Source: Peribacillus frigoritolerans
Lineage (GTDB): Bacteria > Bacillota > Bacilli > Bacillales > DSM-1321
Assembly (NCBI RefSeq): GCF_030676415.1
Contig: NZ_JAUUTW010000003.1
Coordinates: forward strand, 124,001 to 188,000
Direction of reading: 5' to 3'
Length of the DNA stretch: 64,000 nucleotides
Shown here: piece by piece, positions 45,210-53,842 of the stretch
Numbering within the stretch: position 1 is the stretch's first letter
How the letters are laid out: each line of letters begins with the position of its first letter
Notes under the pieces: generated by a model
What the model was told of the DNA's origin: nothing
The model's input: only the letters and a program-made list of their open reading frames with translations
The model's database searches: none
Translations under genes and position numbers: made by a program

Positions 45210-45590
45210 CTGGGCATCACTCCTGAATGGTTACTTAGGTTATCTGTTCTTTTCCCTCTGTTAATGAAAGTTAATCCTCAAAAGAAAAGAAATTGAAAGC
45301 TCTAATCCGCGCGCTTGTAGAAGCATGTGACAATGACATATCCTGCAACTCATCCAGTGATCGAATGTAACGTGGTTGATCCATTTGCTCCATAATAACC
45401 AAATTTGGAGTGAGGCAAGTCAGTTTTAAATGCTCCAGTAAAGTCGAGTAGTATCCCTGAATCTTGAAAGTTCGCGATCAACCTATGAATAATACGGCCA
45501 ACACTACTACTAGGTATGATTTTATGCCCCCTTTATAACAAGTATAATAATATTCGGAAAATCATGGAGGGGAGTTATAAATGATAAACA
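45210..45590. other. Intergenic region with a possible gene scrap
   Basis: About 380 bases without a convincing gene. On the minus strand 45477-45271 stays open for 68 codons and reads YYSTLLEHLKLTCLTPN and later ARIRAFNFFSFED-stop, but there is no start or ribosome binding site. A second frame over the same DNA is also open, so coding status is undecided. Confidence 0.3.
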
Positions 45591-45622
45591 GAAAAAAGGC
45601 CAGACAGCAATGTCTGGCCTTT
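45591..45622. terminator. Terminator of khtTU
   Basis: AAGGCCAGACA-GCAA-TGTCTGGCCTT with A and T runs; on the minus strand it follows khtU. Confidence 0.92.
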
Positions 45623-45625
45623 TCA

Positions 45626-46852
45626 CTATTGCACTTCTTTTCCTTGTTCCTTTTGAACCTTCGGAGGGGTCCATTTGAAGACTTTATTTAGGATATTATA
45701 GATGTGTTTGGATTCTTTTGTAAGGATCGGCCCAAGAATCGCTAAGGTCAAAACATAAAGTGCCGCAAACGGGGTTAGTATAGGCATTAAACCGCCAGCA
45801 ATGCCTAAGTTGGCTAAAATGATGGAGAATTCGCCGCGTGAAACGATCGTTAAACCGATGTTTGCGGATGCTTTGTGAGATAAACCGGATTTGCGTCCGG
45901 CAATCATACCAGCGGCAAAGTTACCGATTATGGTGATGATGACGGCTCCAAGAACCATCCAGACCGCTCCGCCAAGGGTCGTCGGATCGATACTCAAGCC
46001 AAAGCTGAAGAAAAATATGGCCCCGAAGAAGTCTCTGAAGGGAATGACAAGTTTCTCAATCCTGTCGCTATGTTCCGTTTCAGAAAAGACTAGGCCGAGC
46101 AGTAATGCTCCGATGGCTTCCGCAACATGAATCGTTTCCGAGAAACCGGCGATGAAGAATAGTAATGCGAACACGACGATGATAAAAATCTCATCGGAAG
46201 TTATATTGAATAATTTGTTAAGGACCCCAGATGCTTTCCGGGCGATAACGAAAAATATCAGCATATACCCAATCGCGATAAGTGTAGAAAGTAATGTTCC
46301 CCAAACGGAACCAGAAGAGCTTAATACCAGTCCGGATACGACTGATAAATAAACAGCGAGGAAGATATCTTCAAACATGATGATGCCAAGGATTAGCTCC
46401 GTTTCATTGTTACCGGTCCTTTTAAGGTCCACAAGTACCTTTGCCACAATGGCACTTGAAGAAAAACTGATGATCCCGGTTAATATCAGAACCTCTTTTA
46501 ATGGAAGACCGAGCAGGAAACCGTACAGCAAGGCCATTCCCACGTTGATTAAAATGTAATAGGTTCCGCCTGTCACGATATTTTTCCCGGACTTCATAAG
46601 CTTTTTAACGGAAAATTCAAGCCCTAGGTAAAACAAAAGGAATAAAATACCTACACGACCGAGGAATGCTATGATTTCATCACTTTCAATGAAACGCAGG
46701 TCAATTAATCCGAAGTGCGGGGCATGGGGGCCAACGAGCATCCCGATGATAATTAATAGTGGAACATTTGATATTTTGAATTTACCTGCAACGAGGGCGG
46801 CTAATGCCACTAGAAGTAGGGCAGTTCCCACTTCAAAGACTAAATGGTCCAT
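45626..46852 (-). CDS. khtU: K+/H+ antiporter KhtU (CPA2 family)
   Basis: A 408-aa cation/proton antiporter with about 12 helices. FLLFYLGLEFSVKKLMKSG, GIISFSSSAIVAKVL, IMFEDIFLAVYL with the conserved Asp, and FFSFGLSIDP are CPA2 family markers. In B. subtilis KhtU exports potassium and is gated by the cytosolic KhtT. The start codon lies 6 bases after the khtT stop, but the AGGAG inside the end of khtT is about 13 bases away, an unusually long spacing. khtS, first gene of the B. subtilis operon, is not present upstream. Confidence 0.92.
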   Translation of the reverse strand: MDHLVFEVGTALLLVALAALVAGKFKISNVPLLIIIGMLVGPHAPHFGLIDLRFIESDEIIAFLGRVGILFLLFYLGLEFSVKKLMKSGKNIVTGGTYYILINVGMALLYGFLLGLPLKEVLILTGIISFSSSAIVAKVLVDLKRTGNNETELILGIIMFEDIFLAVYLSVVSGLVLSSSGSVWGTLLSTLIAIGYMLIFFVIARKASGVLNKLFNITSDEIFIIVVFALLFFIAGFSETIHVAEAIGALLLGLVFSETEHSDRIEKLVIPFRDFFGAIFFFSFGLSIDPTTLGGAVWMVLGAVIITIIGNFAAGMIAGRKSGLSHKASANIGLTIVSRGEFSIILANLGIAGGLMPILTPFAALYVLTLAILGPILTKESKHIYNILNKVFKWTPPKVQKEQGKEVQ

Positions 46853-46858
46853 ATGAGC

Positions 46859-47356
46859 TTAGTCACTCCTTTCGTCGGTCAATAATTCTCTTGTCAGGTT
46901 ACGGATATCTTTTCTTTCACCGGATATCACAAGGGTGTCGCCTGTTTCGATGATGGAGTCAGGACCAGGATTATTCAGTTGTTTTTTTCCTTTTTTGGAA
47001 TGGGCGATGACGGTCACGTTATAATTGCTCCTGATATCAATCGAACCGATCGTTTGATTGATGGCCTTTGAGCCTGGTTCGACTTTGAACCATTCAATCA
47101 CCAAGTCACCCAATGACATTTCAATCGTTTCAAGTGCTTGTGGTTTATAAACCATGCCGCCTATGATGGAAGCCAGTTGCCGGGATTCCTGATCGTTAAG
47201 GGTGATGCTCGATATGACATCTTCATGTTCGTTATCAAAATGGTATAATTCCCGACGGCCGTCATCGTGAATGACGATTACTAACTTTTCATCATTTCTC
47301 GTTATGATTTCGAATTTTTGGCCAATACCAGGAAGTTCACTTTCTCTAATTCTCAC
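46859..47356 (-). CDS. khtT: KhtT regulatory subunit with RCK-C domain
   Basis: A 165-aa cytosolic protein. The N-terminal part starts MRIRESELPGIGQKFEI, the conserved start of KhtT-type proteins; the C-terminal RCK-C (TrkA-C) domain covers about 78-160, with GSKAINQTIGSIDIR and GDTLVISGERKDI. In B. subtilis KhtT binds c-di-AMP and sets KhtU activity by pH and nucleotide. Good AAGGAGG precedes the ATG. Operon order khtT-khtU is conserved. Confidence 0.92.
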   Translation of the reverse strand: MRIRESELPGIGQKFEIITRNDEKLVIVIHDDGRRELYHFDNEHEDVISSITLNDQESRQLASIIGGMVYKPQALETIEMSLGDLVIEWFKVEPGSKAINQTIGSIDIRSNYNVTVIAHSKKGKKQLNNPGPDSIIETGDTLVISGERKDIRNLTRELLTDERSD

Positions 47357-47408
47357 TGGAATTCCTCCTTAAAATGTTGGTTAGAGTTAATAGAAGATAG
47401 CAGAATGT

Positions 47409-47972
47409 TTATAAGTTAACGTCAATATTCGTCTTGAATTTCTTCTCCTTGGATATGCCGATGTATTTTAATGTCTCCGATGGACTGGAATGATGGTAAT
47501 GCTTCTGTATCAAGGCGAGTGACACTCCTTGTTTATAGGCATGGTAGCCAAAAGTTTTACGCATCGAACTTGCTCCGAATTTGCCTGTCAGCCCTGCACC
47601 TTCCACAGCATCATGGATGATTCGGTGTGCCTGTTGGCGTGTAATCGGCTTTTTTGTCTTAGGGGAAAGAAATAAAAATTGACCTTCGATAACCTTCGAG
47701 CCTTTAAGGTATTCTTGTAAGGCGGTACGGACTTTCAGGTTCAAATAAATTTGGTTGACTTCATCATTTTCCGTCCGTTGCTCATAAAACTCCTTGATTT
47801 TGCCCGTTTCATCCAGAACGCTGGCGACGGTGATTTCGAGCATTTCATTTATCTTCATACCTGTATTGATGCCGAGTACAAACAATAAATAATCCCGACT
47901 GGAATGAGCGCGTAAGTATGATTTTATTTTGCTGATTTGATTGATATCCTTAAAGGCTTCTACATATTCCAT
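47409..47972 (-). CDS. Tyrosine recombinase-like protein, catalytic core only
   Basis: A 187-aa phage integrase-fold protein without the N-terminal SAM-like arm-binding domain. The box I segment is GINTGMKINEMLEI, where the catalytic Arg of TGLRxSE is Lys. Box II has SSMRKTFGYHAYKQG, keeping Arg but with Ser in place of the first His of HxxR, followed by YHHSSPSETLKYIGI with the His and the nucleophile Tyr. Such short Bacillus proteins are known as lone integrase-like genes. AGAGGAG precedes the ATG. No attachment repeats or phage genes are near, so it is either inactive or acts differently. Confidence 0.82.
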   Translation of the reverse strand: MEYVEAFKDINQISKIKSYLRAHSSRDYLLFVLGINTGMKINEMLEITVASVLDETGKIKEFYEQRTENDEVNQIYLNLKVRTALQEYLKGSKVIEGQFLFLSPKTKKPITRQQAHRIIHDAVEGAGLTGKFGASSMRKTFGYHAYKQGVSLALIQKHYHHSSPSETLKYIGISKEKKFKTNIDVNL

Positions 47973-48190
47973 AGATCTTCTCCTCTTGCCAATGTAACAT
48001 AATTACATTTTAACACAAGTTATGTAACATTGCATGCGTTTAGTCCTGCGGGTGATTCCTATCCAAACAGTAATGCATGCTGTCGAACGTAAAAAAACCT
48101 TTTCCTTATTCTCTACTCGAATGAGGTAAAATACTCCAGGGGAGTTATTTAATACTGTTTGCATCATGGGGGACATCAGCCTGGAATGAT

Positions 48191-48219
48191 ACAAAAAAAG
48201 AAACCCCAAGTTGGGGTTT
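48191..48219 (-). terminator. Terminator of mreBH
   Basis: GAAACCCCAA-G-TTGGGGTTTC, followed on the minus strand by T7. Confidence 0.88.
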
Positions 48220-48229
48220 CCTCATCTTT

Positions 48230-49237
48230 TTAGTACACGGCTTTTTGTAATTTGTGAATGACCTCAAGTGAAAGCCCGGTTCCGATGGCAACTGATTCAA
48301 GCGGGTTATCTGCAAGTTTGACTGGGACGACAATTTCATTCGTCAGCCATTCTTGTATCCCGTTGAGAAGAGCACCCCCGCCGGATAAGATGACACCTTG
48401 ATCGACGATATCCCCGCTCAATTCAGGAGGACAATCTTCCAAAGTGGCCCTGATTGCTTCCAGTATATGAAGAAGCGATTCCTGAATGGCTTCCTGGACG
48501 TCAGTGGATGATATTGTAATCGGTTTTGGAAGACCCGTTACAAGATCGCGGCCCCTGACTTCCATGGTGATCACGGAATGTTCAACGAGTGCGTAGCCGA
48601 TTTCTTTTTTTATTTCCTCGGCTGTTCTTTCCCCAATCAGGACATTATGTTTTTTTCTAACATATTGGCTGATATCTTCATCCAATTGATCTCCGCCAAT
48701 TCTGATTGAATTGCAAGAAACGACGCCGCCATAAGAGATGATTGCGACCTCAGTCGTTCCTCCGCCGATATCAACGATGACATTGGCAACGGGCTCTTCG
48801 ACAGGCAGGCCCGCACCTATTGCTGCTGCTACTGGTTCCTCGATAAGGTGGACCTGTTTCGCTCCGCAGCTTTTGACTGCATCCTGAATGGCCCTTCTCT
48901 CAACTGATGTGGAACCTGATGGTGTACAGACCACTACACTAGGTTTGCGAATCGATAAACCTAGGGCCTTACTTGCTTTTTTCATGATTTCCCGAAGCAT
49001 TTGCGCGGTCACATCAAAATCCGCAATGACACCATCCTTAAGCGGACGGATTGCCACAATATTTCCAGGTGTTTTCCCGATCATGTTTTTTGCATCCACA
49101 CCGACTGCCAATACTTTATTAGTCTCTATATCAATGGCCACCACAGATGGCTCATTAAATACGATTCCTTTATTTTTACTGTAAACTAGCGTATTTGCAG
49201 TTCCTAAGTCAATGCCTATTTCTGTATTTGATAACAT
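48230..49237 (-). CDS. mreBH: Rod shape-determining protein MreBH
   Basis: A 335-aa bacterial actin. The phosphate 1 loop [20 protein letters not shown], phosphate 2 [15 protein letters not shown] and the adenosine motif [12 protein letters not shown] are all present. Length and wording such as [16 protein letters not shown] and [17 protein letters not shown] agree best with MreBH rather than MreB or Mbl. It polymerises at the membrane and guides wall synthesis and LytE secretion. It stands alone, away from mreCD, as in B. subtilis. The ATG at 49237 has AGGGGTGACTAG upstream. Confidence 0.92.
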   Translation of the reverse strand: MLSNTEIGIDLGTANTLVYSKNKGIVFNEPSVVAIDIETNKVLAVGVDAKNMIGKTPGNIVAIRPLKDGVIADFDVTAQMLREIMKKASKALGLSIRKPSVVVCTPSGSTSVERRAIQDAVKSCGAKQVHLIEEPVAAAIGAGLPVEEPVANVIVDIGGGTTEVAIISYGGVVSCNSIRIGGDQLDEDISQYVRKKHNVLIGERTAEEIKKEIGYALVEHSVITMEVRGRDLVTGLPKPITISSTDVQEAIQESLLHILEAIRATLEDCPPELSGDIVDQGVILSGGGALLNGIQEWLTNEIVVPVKLADNPLESVAIGTGLSLEVIHKLQKAVY

Positions 49238-49314
49238 CTAGTCACCCCTCCATAAGAGTTTGACCCCTATATACTCATTCTACCTTTTATAGCGAGTTTG
49301 TGGGGGTGGGAAAT

Positions 49315-49520
49315 CTAGTAAATGGTGGAAGTGTTGCGCTGTTCCTTTTGATAGAGCGAAAACATGATGAAATATAAAAGTGCACTGGCGATGGCAAGCA
49401 CGCCAAGAACGGCAAATGTCCAATTGTAAGCAATCCATCATGTCATCGGAATGGTTAAGGCCCCAACATTCTGCCTATTGTAAAACGTAAACTGGATGCT
49501 GCAAAATATGGTTCTCTCAT
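49315..49520 (-). pseudogene. C-terminal remnant of an MFS transporter gene
   Basis: On the minus strand an ATG at 49520 opens MREPYFAASSLRFTIGRMLG then a stop; shifting frame restores LTIPMT, an in-frame TGA, then WIAYNWTFAVLGVLAIAS and LYFIMFSLYQ up to the stop at 49315. This is the last two helices of a major facilitator permease with one frameshift and one nonsense change. No upstream part is present. Confidence 0.72.
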
Positions 49521-49654
49521 ATGTGCCGTTATTAGTATATTTCACTGCTGCGCTCCTCGCTTCAGTCGAAAACAAGCGTGGATGACAGCTTTGAATCAGC
49601 TTTTTTTATGTTAAGATATAGATGAAAATCCGCTTAGATAAAGAAGGTAATTTT

Positions 49655-50752
49655 GTGAGTGCAAATTTAATCGAGAGTAAGAGTGTTAGAGTCATCTTTA
49701 CAGCTTTTCTAGCTTTCTTGGGTGGTTATGCGTTTGATAGCCTTGGAATATACCTGCCATGGATGCTTGGACCATTATTCGTCGTGATGATTGCAAAAGT
49801 GAAGTTAAGGAAGTACTTGTTTTGGTCTAAAACCTTTAGAAGTACTGGATTGGTCATTCTAGGTTTACAACTGGGCAGTTCATTCACGAAACAATCGTTA
49901 AATGAGATGATTGAATATCTGCCTGTTATGCTTTTTACGACAATCGCAATCATTTCATTTACAGTGTTGACTGGCTGGTTTGTCGGAAAACGAATGAACT
50001 TATCCTTGGGCACATCCATGCTTGGCAGTTTCCCTGGAGGTCTTTCCCAGATGGTGGTCTTGAGTGAGGAAATGAAGGATAGTGATGAAACGGTTGTAGG
50101 TTTCATGCAAACACTTCGGGTCATCCTGGTGATATCCATTGTTCCTTGGATTGTAACCCATGTAATGTCAGTTGAATCAGGTGCGGTAATGGCCGTATCG
50201 GAGCGGCCGTTTTTCTTATTTGAATATGATGGGAAATTAGCCATGATGATGTTGTTAACCTTGCTATTATTCATCTTCATCACAAAGAAAGTGAATTTTC
50301 CGCTGCCTTTTTTGCTAGGACCACTCATGGCCGCAGCACTATTCAATTTAGCAGGACCAGGTGCCCCGCAGATTCCTGACTTTTGGTTGAACTTGTCGCA
50401 ATTGTTGATCGGCGCACATTTAGGCTACACATTAAAGGTTGATAATCCCCGACTTTTCAGAAAGATGTTCGGGGCTGTATTCGTCAGTAATGTCCTATTG
50501 ATTGGATTTTGCTATTATCTTTCCATTCAGTTTGCCCCGATCCTATCTTTACAGGCGAACGAATTATTTTTGAGCATGGCGCCAGGCGGCGTCGCCGAAA
50601 TGGCAGTCACAGCCATGTCAGTACACGTGGATTTATCCGTTGTCACAAGCTTTCATTTATTCAGGATCTTATTCATTTTATTTTTTCTGTCACCCATCAT
50701 AAAATGGCTGGCCGGAAGAAACCACGGGAAACAAGAACAGGGACAAAGCTGA
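49655..50752 (+). CDS. AbrB family membrane protein (putative transporter)
   Basis: A 365-aa polytopic protein of the AbrB/AmoA-like membrane family (COG3180), often misnamed ammonia monooxygenase. It contains two copies of the family repeat: PWMLGPLFVVMIAKV with GLQLGSSFT and SFPGGLSQMVVLSEE, then PFLLGPLMAAALFN with LIGAHLGYTL and MAPGGVAEMAVTAMS. The repeated PGGxxxM motif suggests a transport path. I prefer GTG 49655, with AAGAAGG about 8 bases upstream; ATG 49622 is possible but lacks a site. Substrate unknown. Confidence 0.82.
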   Translation: MSANLIESKSVRVIFTAFLAFLGGYAFDSLGIYLPWMLGPLFVVMIAKVKLRKYLFWSKTFRSTGLVILGLQLGSSFTKQSLNEMIEYLPVMLFTTIAIISFTVLTGWFVGKRMNLSLGTSMLGSFPGGLSQMVVLSEEMKDSDETVVGFMQTLRVILVISIVPWIVTHVMSVESGAVMAVSERPFFLFEYDGKLAMMMLLTLLLFIFITKKVNFPLPFLLGPLMAAALFNLAGPGAPQIPDFWLNLSQLLIGAHLGYTLKVDNPRLFRKMFGAVFVSNVLLIGFCYYLSIQFAPILSLQANELFLSMAPGGVAEMAVTAMSVHVDLSVVTSFHLFRILFILFFLSPIIKWLAGRNHGKQEQGQS

Positions 50753-50770
50753 CAGGCTTTGTCCTTTTTT
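50739..50770 (+). terminator. Terminator overlapping the AbrB-family gene end
   Basis: GGACAAAGC-N6-GCTTTGTCC then T6; the stem includes the stop codon. Confidence 0.88.
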
Positions 50771-50822
50771 CTTTTCGGAAAAACTGAAGAGTGAAAAGGA
50801 CAAATGCCAGGTGTTATGCGGA

Positions 50823-50931
50823 ATTCACGAGTAAAAGCGGAAAACTCACGAGTAAAAGCGGAAAACTCACGAGTAAAATGCTGAAACTCACGAGTAAACC
50901 TCCAATACTCACGAGTAAAAGCGAATACTCC
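50823..50931. repeat. Tandem array of 21-bp repeats
   Basis: Five units of 20-21 bp with consensus ACTCACGAGTAAAAGCGGAAA start at 50823, 50844, 50865, 50886 and 50907, plus a partial copy at 50927. The ACTCACGAGTAAA part is nearly invariant and the last 8 bases vary. It lies between a terminator and motP. Confidence 0.92.
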
Positions 50932-51142
50932 AGACGTTATAAGAAAAATAAGTACGGAACATGCTTATAATTCCATTCGAAAGAATATTATGCCCGAACC
51001 TTTGAAATGTACTGTTTAATAAGCTCATGTAGGCAATAAAGTTGGTAGATTTTGTGATATTTATGAAAACTGAAATCGAATAGTAAAATAATCCTCACTT
51101 TTTTTGAACTTCATCCGATATAAGGAGGAGACGAGACTTTAA

Positions 51143-51154
51143 ATGAATGGGTGA
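51143..51154 (+). other. Possible three-codon leader ORF before motP
   Basis: The strongest ribosome binding site here, AAGGAGGAG at 51122-51130, best fits ATG-AAT-GGG-TGA at 51143-51154, whose stop lies 6 bases before the motP ATG. This could couple translation of motP to a minimal leader. Confidence 0.35.
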
Positions 51155-51159
51155 GTATT

Positions 51160-51951
51160 ATGGATATAACATCAGTTTTGGGAGTAGTTCTGGGTATTGT
51201 GGCCATCTTAGTCGGAATGGTGTTGAAAGGCGTTAGTGTGACGGCGTTGATTAACCCGGCGGCTATTTTGATCATTATTGTAGGTACGATAGCTGCTGTC
51301 GTAACGGCTTTCCCTTTATCGGAATTAATAAGACTACCAAAAATATTCAAGATATTATTCTTTGATCAAAAGTTGACAAAGCCTGAAGATTTAATAAAAA
51401 CCTTTTCGGAATGGGCGGTCATTGCCAGGAAAGAAGGCTTATTGGCATTGGAAAGCATTTCGGATCAAGTGGATAATACCTTTTTGAAAAATGGCTTGAA
51501 TCTTGCAGTTGAAGGTCAGAGTGCCGATTATATTCGTGATATTTTAGCAGAGGAAATAGACGCGATGGAAGAACGGCATTTAAGCGCGGCAGCGATTTTC
51601 AGTCAGGCAGGTACATACGCACCGACGCTTGGCGTATTGGGTGCGGTAATCGGGCTGATAGCTGCATTGGGTAATATGGCTGACACGGAGGCATTGGGAC
51701 ATGCCATATCTGCCGCGTTTGTCGCAACCTTGATGGGGATTTACACGGGGTATGTGTTATGGCATCCATTTGCCAATAAGCTCAAACGGAAATCGCAGCA
51801 GGAAGTCCGAATCAAAGGAATGATGTTAGAAGGTATTTTATCGATCATCGAAGGGGAAGCGCCAAGAACGATTGAACAGAAATTATCATCATATTTGCCT
51901 GCTGGAGATCGTAAAAAGTGGTTAGAAGGCGATGTGAGAGAAGATGGCTAG
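51160..51951 (+). CDS. motP: Flagellar motor stator protein MotP (sodium type)
   Basis: A 263-aa MotA/TolQ/ExbB family protein with four helices. SVLGVVLGIVAILVGMVLKG is helix 1, NPAAILIIIVGTIAAVV helix 2, and TYAPTLGVLGAVIGLIAAL with AFVATLMGIYTGYVL helices 3-4. Cytoplasmic charged residues sit between helices 2 and 3. With MotS it forms a stator like the Na+-driven MotPS of Bacillus, distinct from MotAB. Start is ambiguous: ATG 51160 with GGGTGAG 4 bases upstream, or GTG 51151. motS overlaps its end by 8 bases. Confidence 0.9.
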   Translation: MDITSVLGVVLGIVAILVGMVLKGVSVTALINPAAILIIIVGTIAAVVTAFPLSELIRLPKIFKILFFDQKLTKPEDLIKTFSEWAVIARKEGLLALESISDQVDNTFLKNGLNLAVEGQSADYIRDILAEEIDAMEERHLSAAAIFSQAGTYAPTLGVLGAVIGLIAALGNMADTEALGHAISAAFVATLMGIYTGYVLWHPFANKLKRKSQQEVRIKGMMLEGILSIIEGEAPRTIEQKLSSYLPAGDRKKWLEGDVREDG

Positions 51952-52699
51952 GCGCAAAAAGAAAAAAAGGCATGAAGAGCATATCGATGAATCATGGCTG
52001 GTTCCCTACTCCGATATCTTAACATTGCTTCTCGCACTTTTTATCGTCTTGTTCGCTTCAAGTTCAGTTGATGCAGTAAGGTTCCAGCAGTTGTCCAATG
52101 TATTTAACCAGGTTTTTACAAGCGGAACGGGCTTTATGGATTTCCCAAGTGATTCCCCCAGCAATGAGCCGACGTCACCAGAACAAAGAACAGGTGCAGA
52201 AGATTTTGAGAAGCTAGGGAAAAACGAGCAAGAAGATCTTACGGAAGTTCAGGAGCGTGTAAATGCCTACATCCAAAAGAATGATTTAACGGATAAATTG
52301 GGAACGAACCTTACGGATGAAGGCATGTTGATTTCAATCAGGGAAAACGTATTGTTCGATTTGGGTGTGGCTGAGGTGAGAAGTGAAAACCGAAAAATCG
52401 CTAAGGAAATCTCGGATTTACTGGTCATGGACTTACCCAGAAACATTATCGTAAGCGGACATACCGATAATATTCCTATTAAAAATTATCAGTATGAATC
52501 CAACTGGGATCTGAGCGTGATGCGATCCGTGAATTTTATGAAACTTCTCCTCGAAAATAAAGAGTTGGATCCCGAAATGTTCAGTGCTAAAGGACATGGG
52601 GAATTCAAGCCGGTTGCTTCTAATGAAACGAAAAAAGGAAGAGCGAAAAACCGGAGGGTTGAAATCCTAATTGTTCCACGGACAGCGATATATGAGTGA
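51944..52699 (+). CDS. motS: Flagellar motor stator protein MotS
   Basis: A 251-aa MotB-type protein. A basic N terminus (MARRKKKKRHEEH) is followed by one helix, PYSDILTLLLALFIVLFA, holding the ion-binding Asp; a flexible linker follows; and the OmpA-like peptidoglycan-binding domain (about 150-245) has NIIVSGHTDNIPI and GRAKNRRVEILI. It anchors the stator to the wall and passes ions. Starting 8 bases inside motP implies translational coupling. Sodium dependence is inferred from the MotPS-type pair. Confidence 0.92.
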   Translation: MARRKKKKRHEEHIDESWLVPYSDILTLLLALFIVLFASSSVDAVRFQQLSNVFNQVFTSGTGFMDFPSDSPSNEPTSPEQRTGAEDFEKLGKNEQEDLTEVQERVNAYIQKNDLTDKLGTNLTDEGMLISIRENVLFDLGVAEVRSENRKIAKEISDLLVMDLPRNIIVSGHTDNIPIKNYQYESNWDLSVMRSVNFMKLLLENKELDPEMFSAKGHGEFKPVASNETKKGRAKNRRVEILIVPRTAIYE

Positions 52700-52728
52700 A
52701 AAACCTGTCAGGAATGGACGGGTTTTTC
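52697..52728 (+). terminator. Terminator after motPS
   Basis: AAAACCTGTC-N7-GACGGGTTTT with one T-G pair and a T-run. Confidence 0.75.
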
Positions 52729-52745
52729 TATTTGAAGGAGAATAT

Positions 52746-52937
52746 ATGGAAAGAGAATATACAAATGTGATGGAAGAAATCGTTGTGACATGGGTGCAGG
52801 TCTTAATGTCAGGAATGGAATACCAAACATTTTGTTCATGCAGGAAATGTAAAAATGACATCATCACATTATCATTGAATAACCTGCCTAATTACTATGT
52901 AACCACGGAAGGTGGGAAAGGGTATTTAGAAATTTGA
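52746..52937 (+). CDS. comFB: ComFB family protein
   Basis: A 63-aa protein of the late-competence ComFB family. It has an N-terminal helix (MEREYTNVMEEIVVTWVQVL) and the cysteine pattern FCSCRKCKNDIITLSLNNLP, then YYVTTEGG. Cyanobacterial ComFB proteins bind cyclic dinucleotides; in Bacillus the gene usually sits between comFA and comFC, which are not here. This is therefore a lone copy, next to the motility genes. AAGGAG lies 6 bases before ATG 52746. Confidence 0.78.
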   Translation: MEREYTNVMEEIVVTWVQVLMSGMEYQTFCSCRKCKNDIITLSLNNLPNYYVTTEGGKGYLEI

Positions 52938-53138
52938 ATACAGAAGAAAACAGGAAATGGATCAATAAAAGAATTATCAATGCGATACACGTTGTTGGCC
53001 TGTATCCTAAACATTGATCAAAAGGCTGCCTTTATCTTTTTTTCTGATATTAAAGAAGGTGGACAGCAACCGCCGAAGGGATGTCGGAAATATAGCGGTA
53101 TTTTACTCATAAACAAAAGGGACAACCATTAATTAGGT
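52938..53138. other. Short intergenic region
   Basis: No gene or clear terminator seen; T-rich stretch at about 53036-53044. Confidence 0.4.
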
Positions 53139-53164
53139 GTTTTATTTATGGTGGCAGAGGGAAC
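53139..53164 (+). promoter_or_regulatory. Candidate sigma-B promoter of yfkM
   Basis: GTTTTA-N14-GGGAAC, near the sigma-B consensus and 57 bases before yfkM. Confidence 0.6.
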
Positions 53165-53220
53165 ATAAATAAAGTATAAAGTAGGTTCATTCGATCAAAA
53201 ATTGAGGAGATGAATTATTT

Positions 53221-53736
53221 ATGGGTAAAAATATCGCATGTGTAGTAACGAATATGTTTGAGGACTCGGAGTATAGTGAACCAGCAAGAGCATTTGAAGA
53301 AGCAGGCCATACAGTAACGACGATTGAAATGGTAAAAGGGAAAACCGTGAAAGGGAAACAAGGGGAGGTAGAAGTTGAGATTGATGAAAGCATCGACTCG
53401 GTGAAACCAGAAAGTTTCGATGCATTATTCATCCCAGGTGGGTTCTCCCCTGATCAACTTCGTGCTGACGAACGCTTCGTATCTTTCGCCAAATCGTTCA
53501 TGGATGATAGGAAACCTGTATTTGCGATCTGTCATGGACCGCAGCTGCTGATTACAGCCAAAACACTTGAAGGACGCCACGCAACAGGATATACATCCAT
53601 TAAAGTCGATATGGAGTATGCAGGTGCCACATATTTGGACAAAGAGGTTGTAGTTTGCGGCAACCAGCTTGTAACAAGCAGGACACCTGAAGATCTTCCG
53701 GCATTTAACCGGGAATCGCTCAATCTATTGAAATAA
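53221..53736 (+). CDS. yfkM: DJ-1/PfpI family general stress protein (YfkM-like)
   Basis: A 171-aa DJ-1/PfpI superfamily protein. The nucleophile elbow is FAICHGPQLL (Cys about residue 103, next to His), with the acidic partner in MFEDSEYSEP and the Gly-rich FIPGGFSPDQLR. Family members act as deglycases, hydrolases or chaperone-like stress proteins. B. subtilis YfkM is general stress protein 18 under sigma-B, and a candidate sigma-B promoter is present here. GAGGAG precedes the ATG. A perfect terminator follows. Confidence 0.9.
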   Translation: MGKNIACVVTNMFEDSEYSEPARAFEEAGHTVTTIEMVKGKTVKGKQGEVEVEIDESIDSVKPESFDALFIPGGFSPDQLRADERFVSFAKSFMDDRKPVFAICHGPQLLITAKTLEGRHATGYTSIKVDMEYAGATYLDKEVVVCGNQLVTSRTPEDLPAFNRESLNLLK

Positions 53737-53737
53737 T

Positions 53738-53767
53738 GAAAAATCCCGGCAGCTGCCGGGATTTTTC
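53738..53767. terminator. Terminator after yfkM
   Basis: AAAAATCCCGGCAGCTGCCGGGATTTTT, fully palindromic. Confidence 0.93.
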
Positions 53768-53842
53768 ATTTTAAAGGATTCATATACTTCAATCTTTGCA
53801 GTAAAATAAAAGGAGAGACGAATAAAAAAGGAAGTGTCACGA

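Noticed and set aside
47409..47972. Integrative element or prophage around the recombinase gene
   Set aside because: No phage or conjugation genes, tRNA target or flanking direct repeats; neighbours are conserved core genes.
50823..50931. CRISPR array
   Set aside because: Contiguous 21-bp units without spacers; a simple tandem repeat.
51113..51121. Sigma-D-like -10 sequence TCCGATAT before motP
   Set aside because: No TAAA at the required distance, and the start site would fall inside the ribosome binding site.
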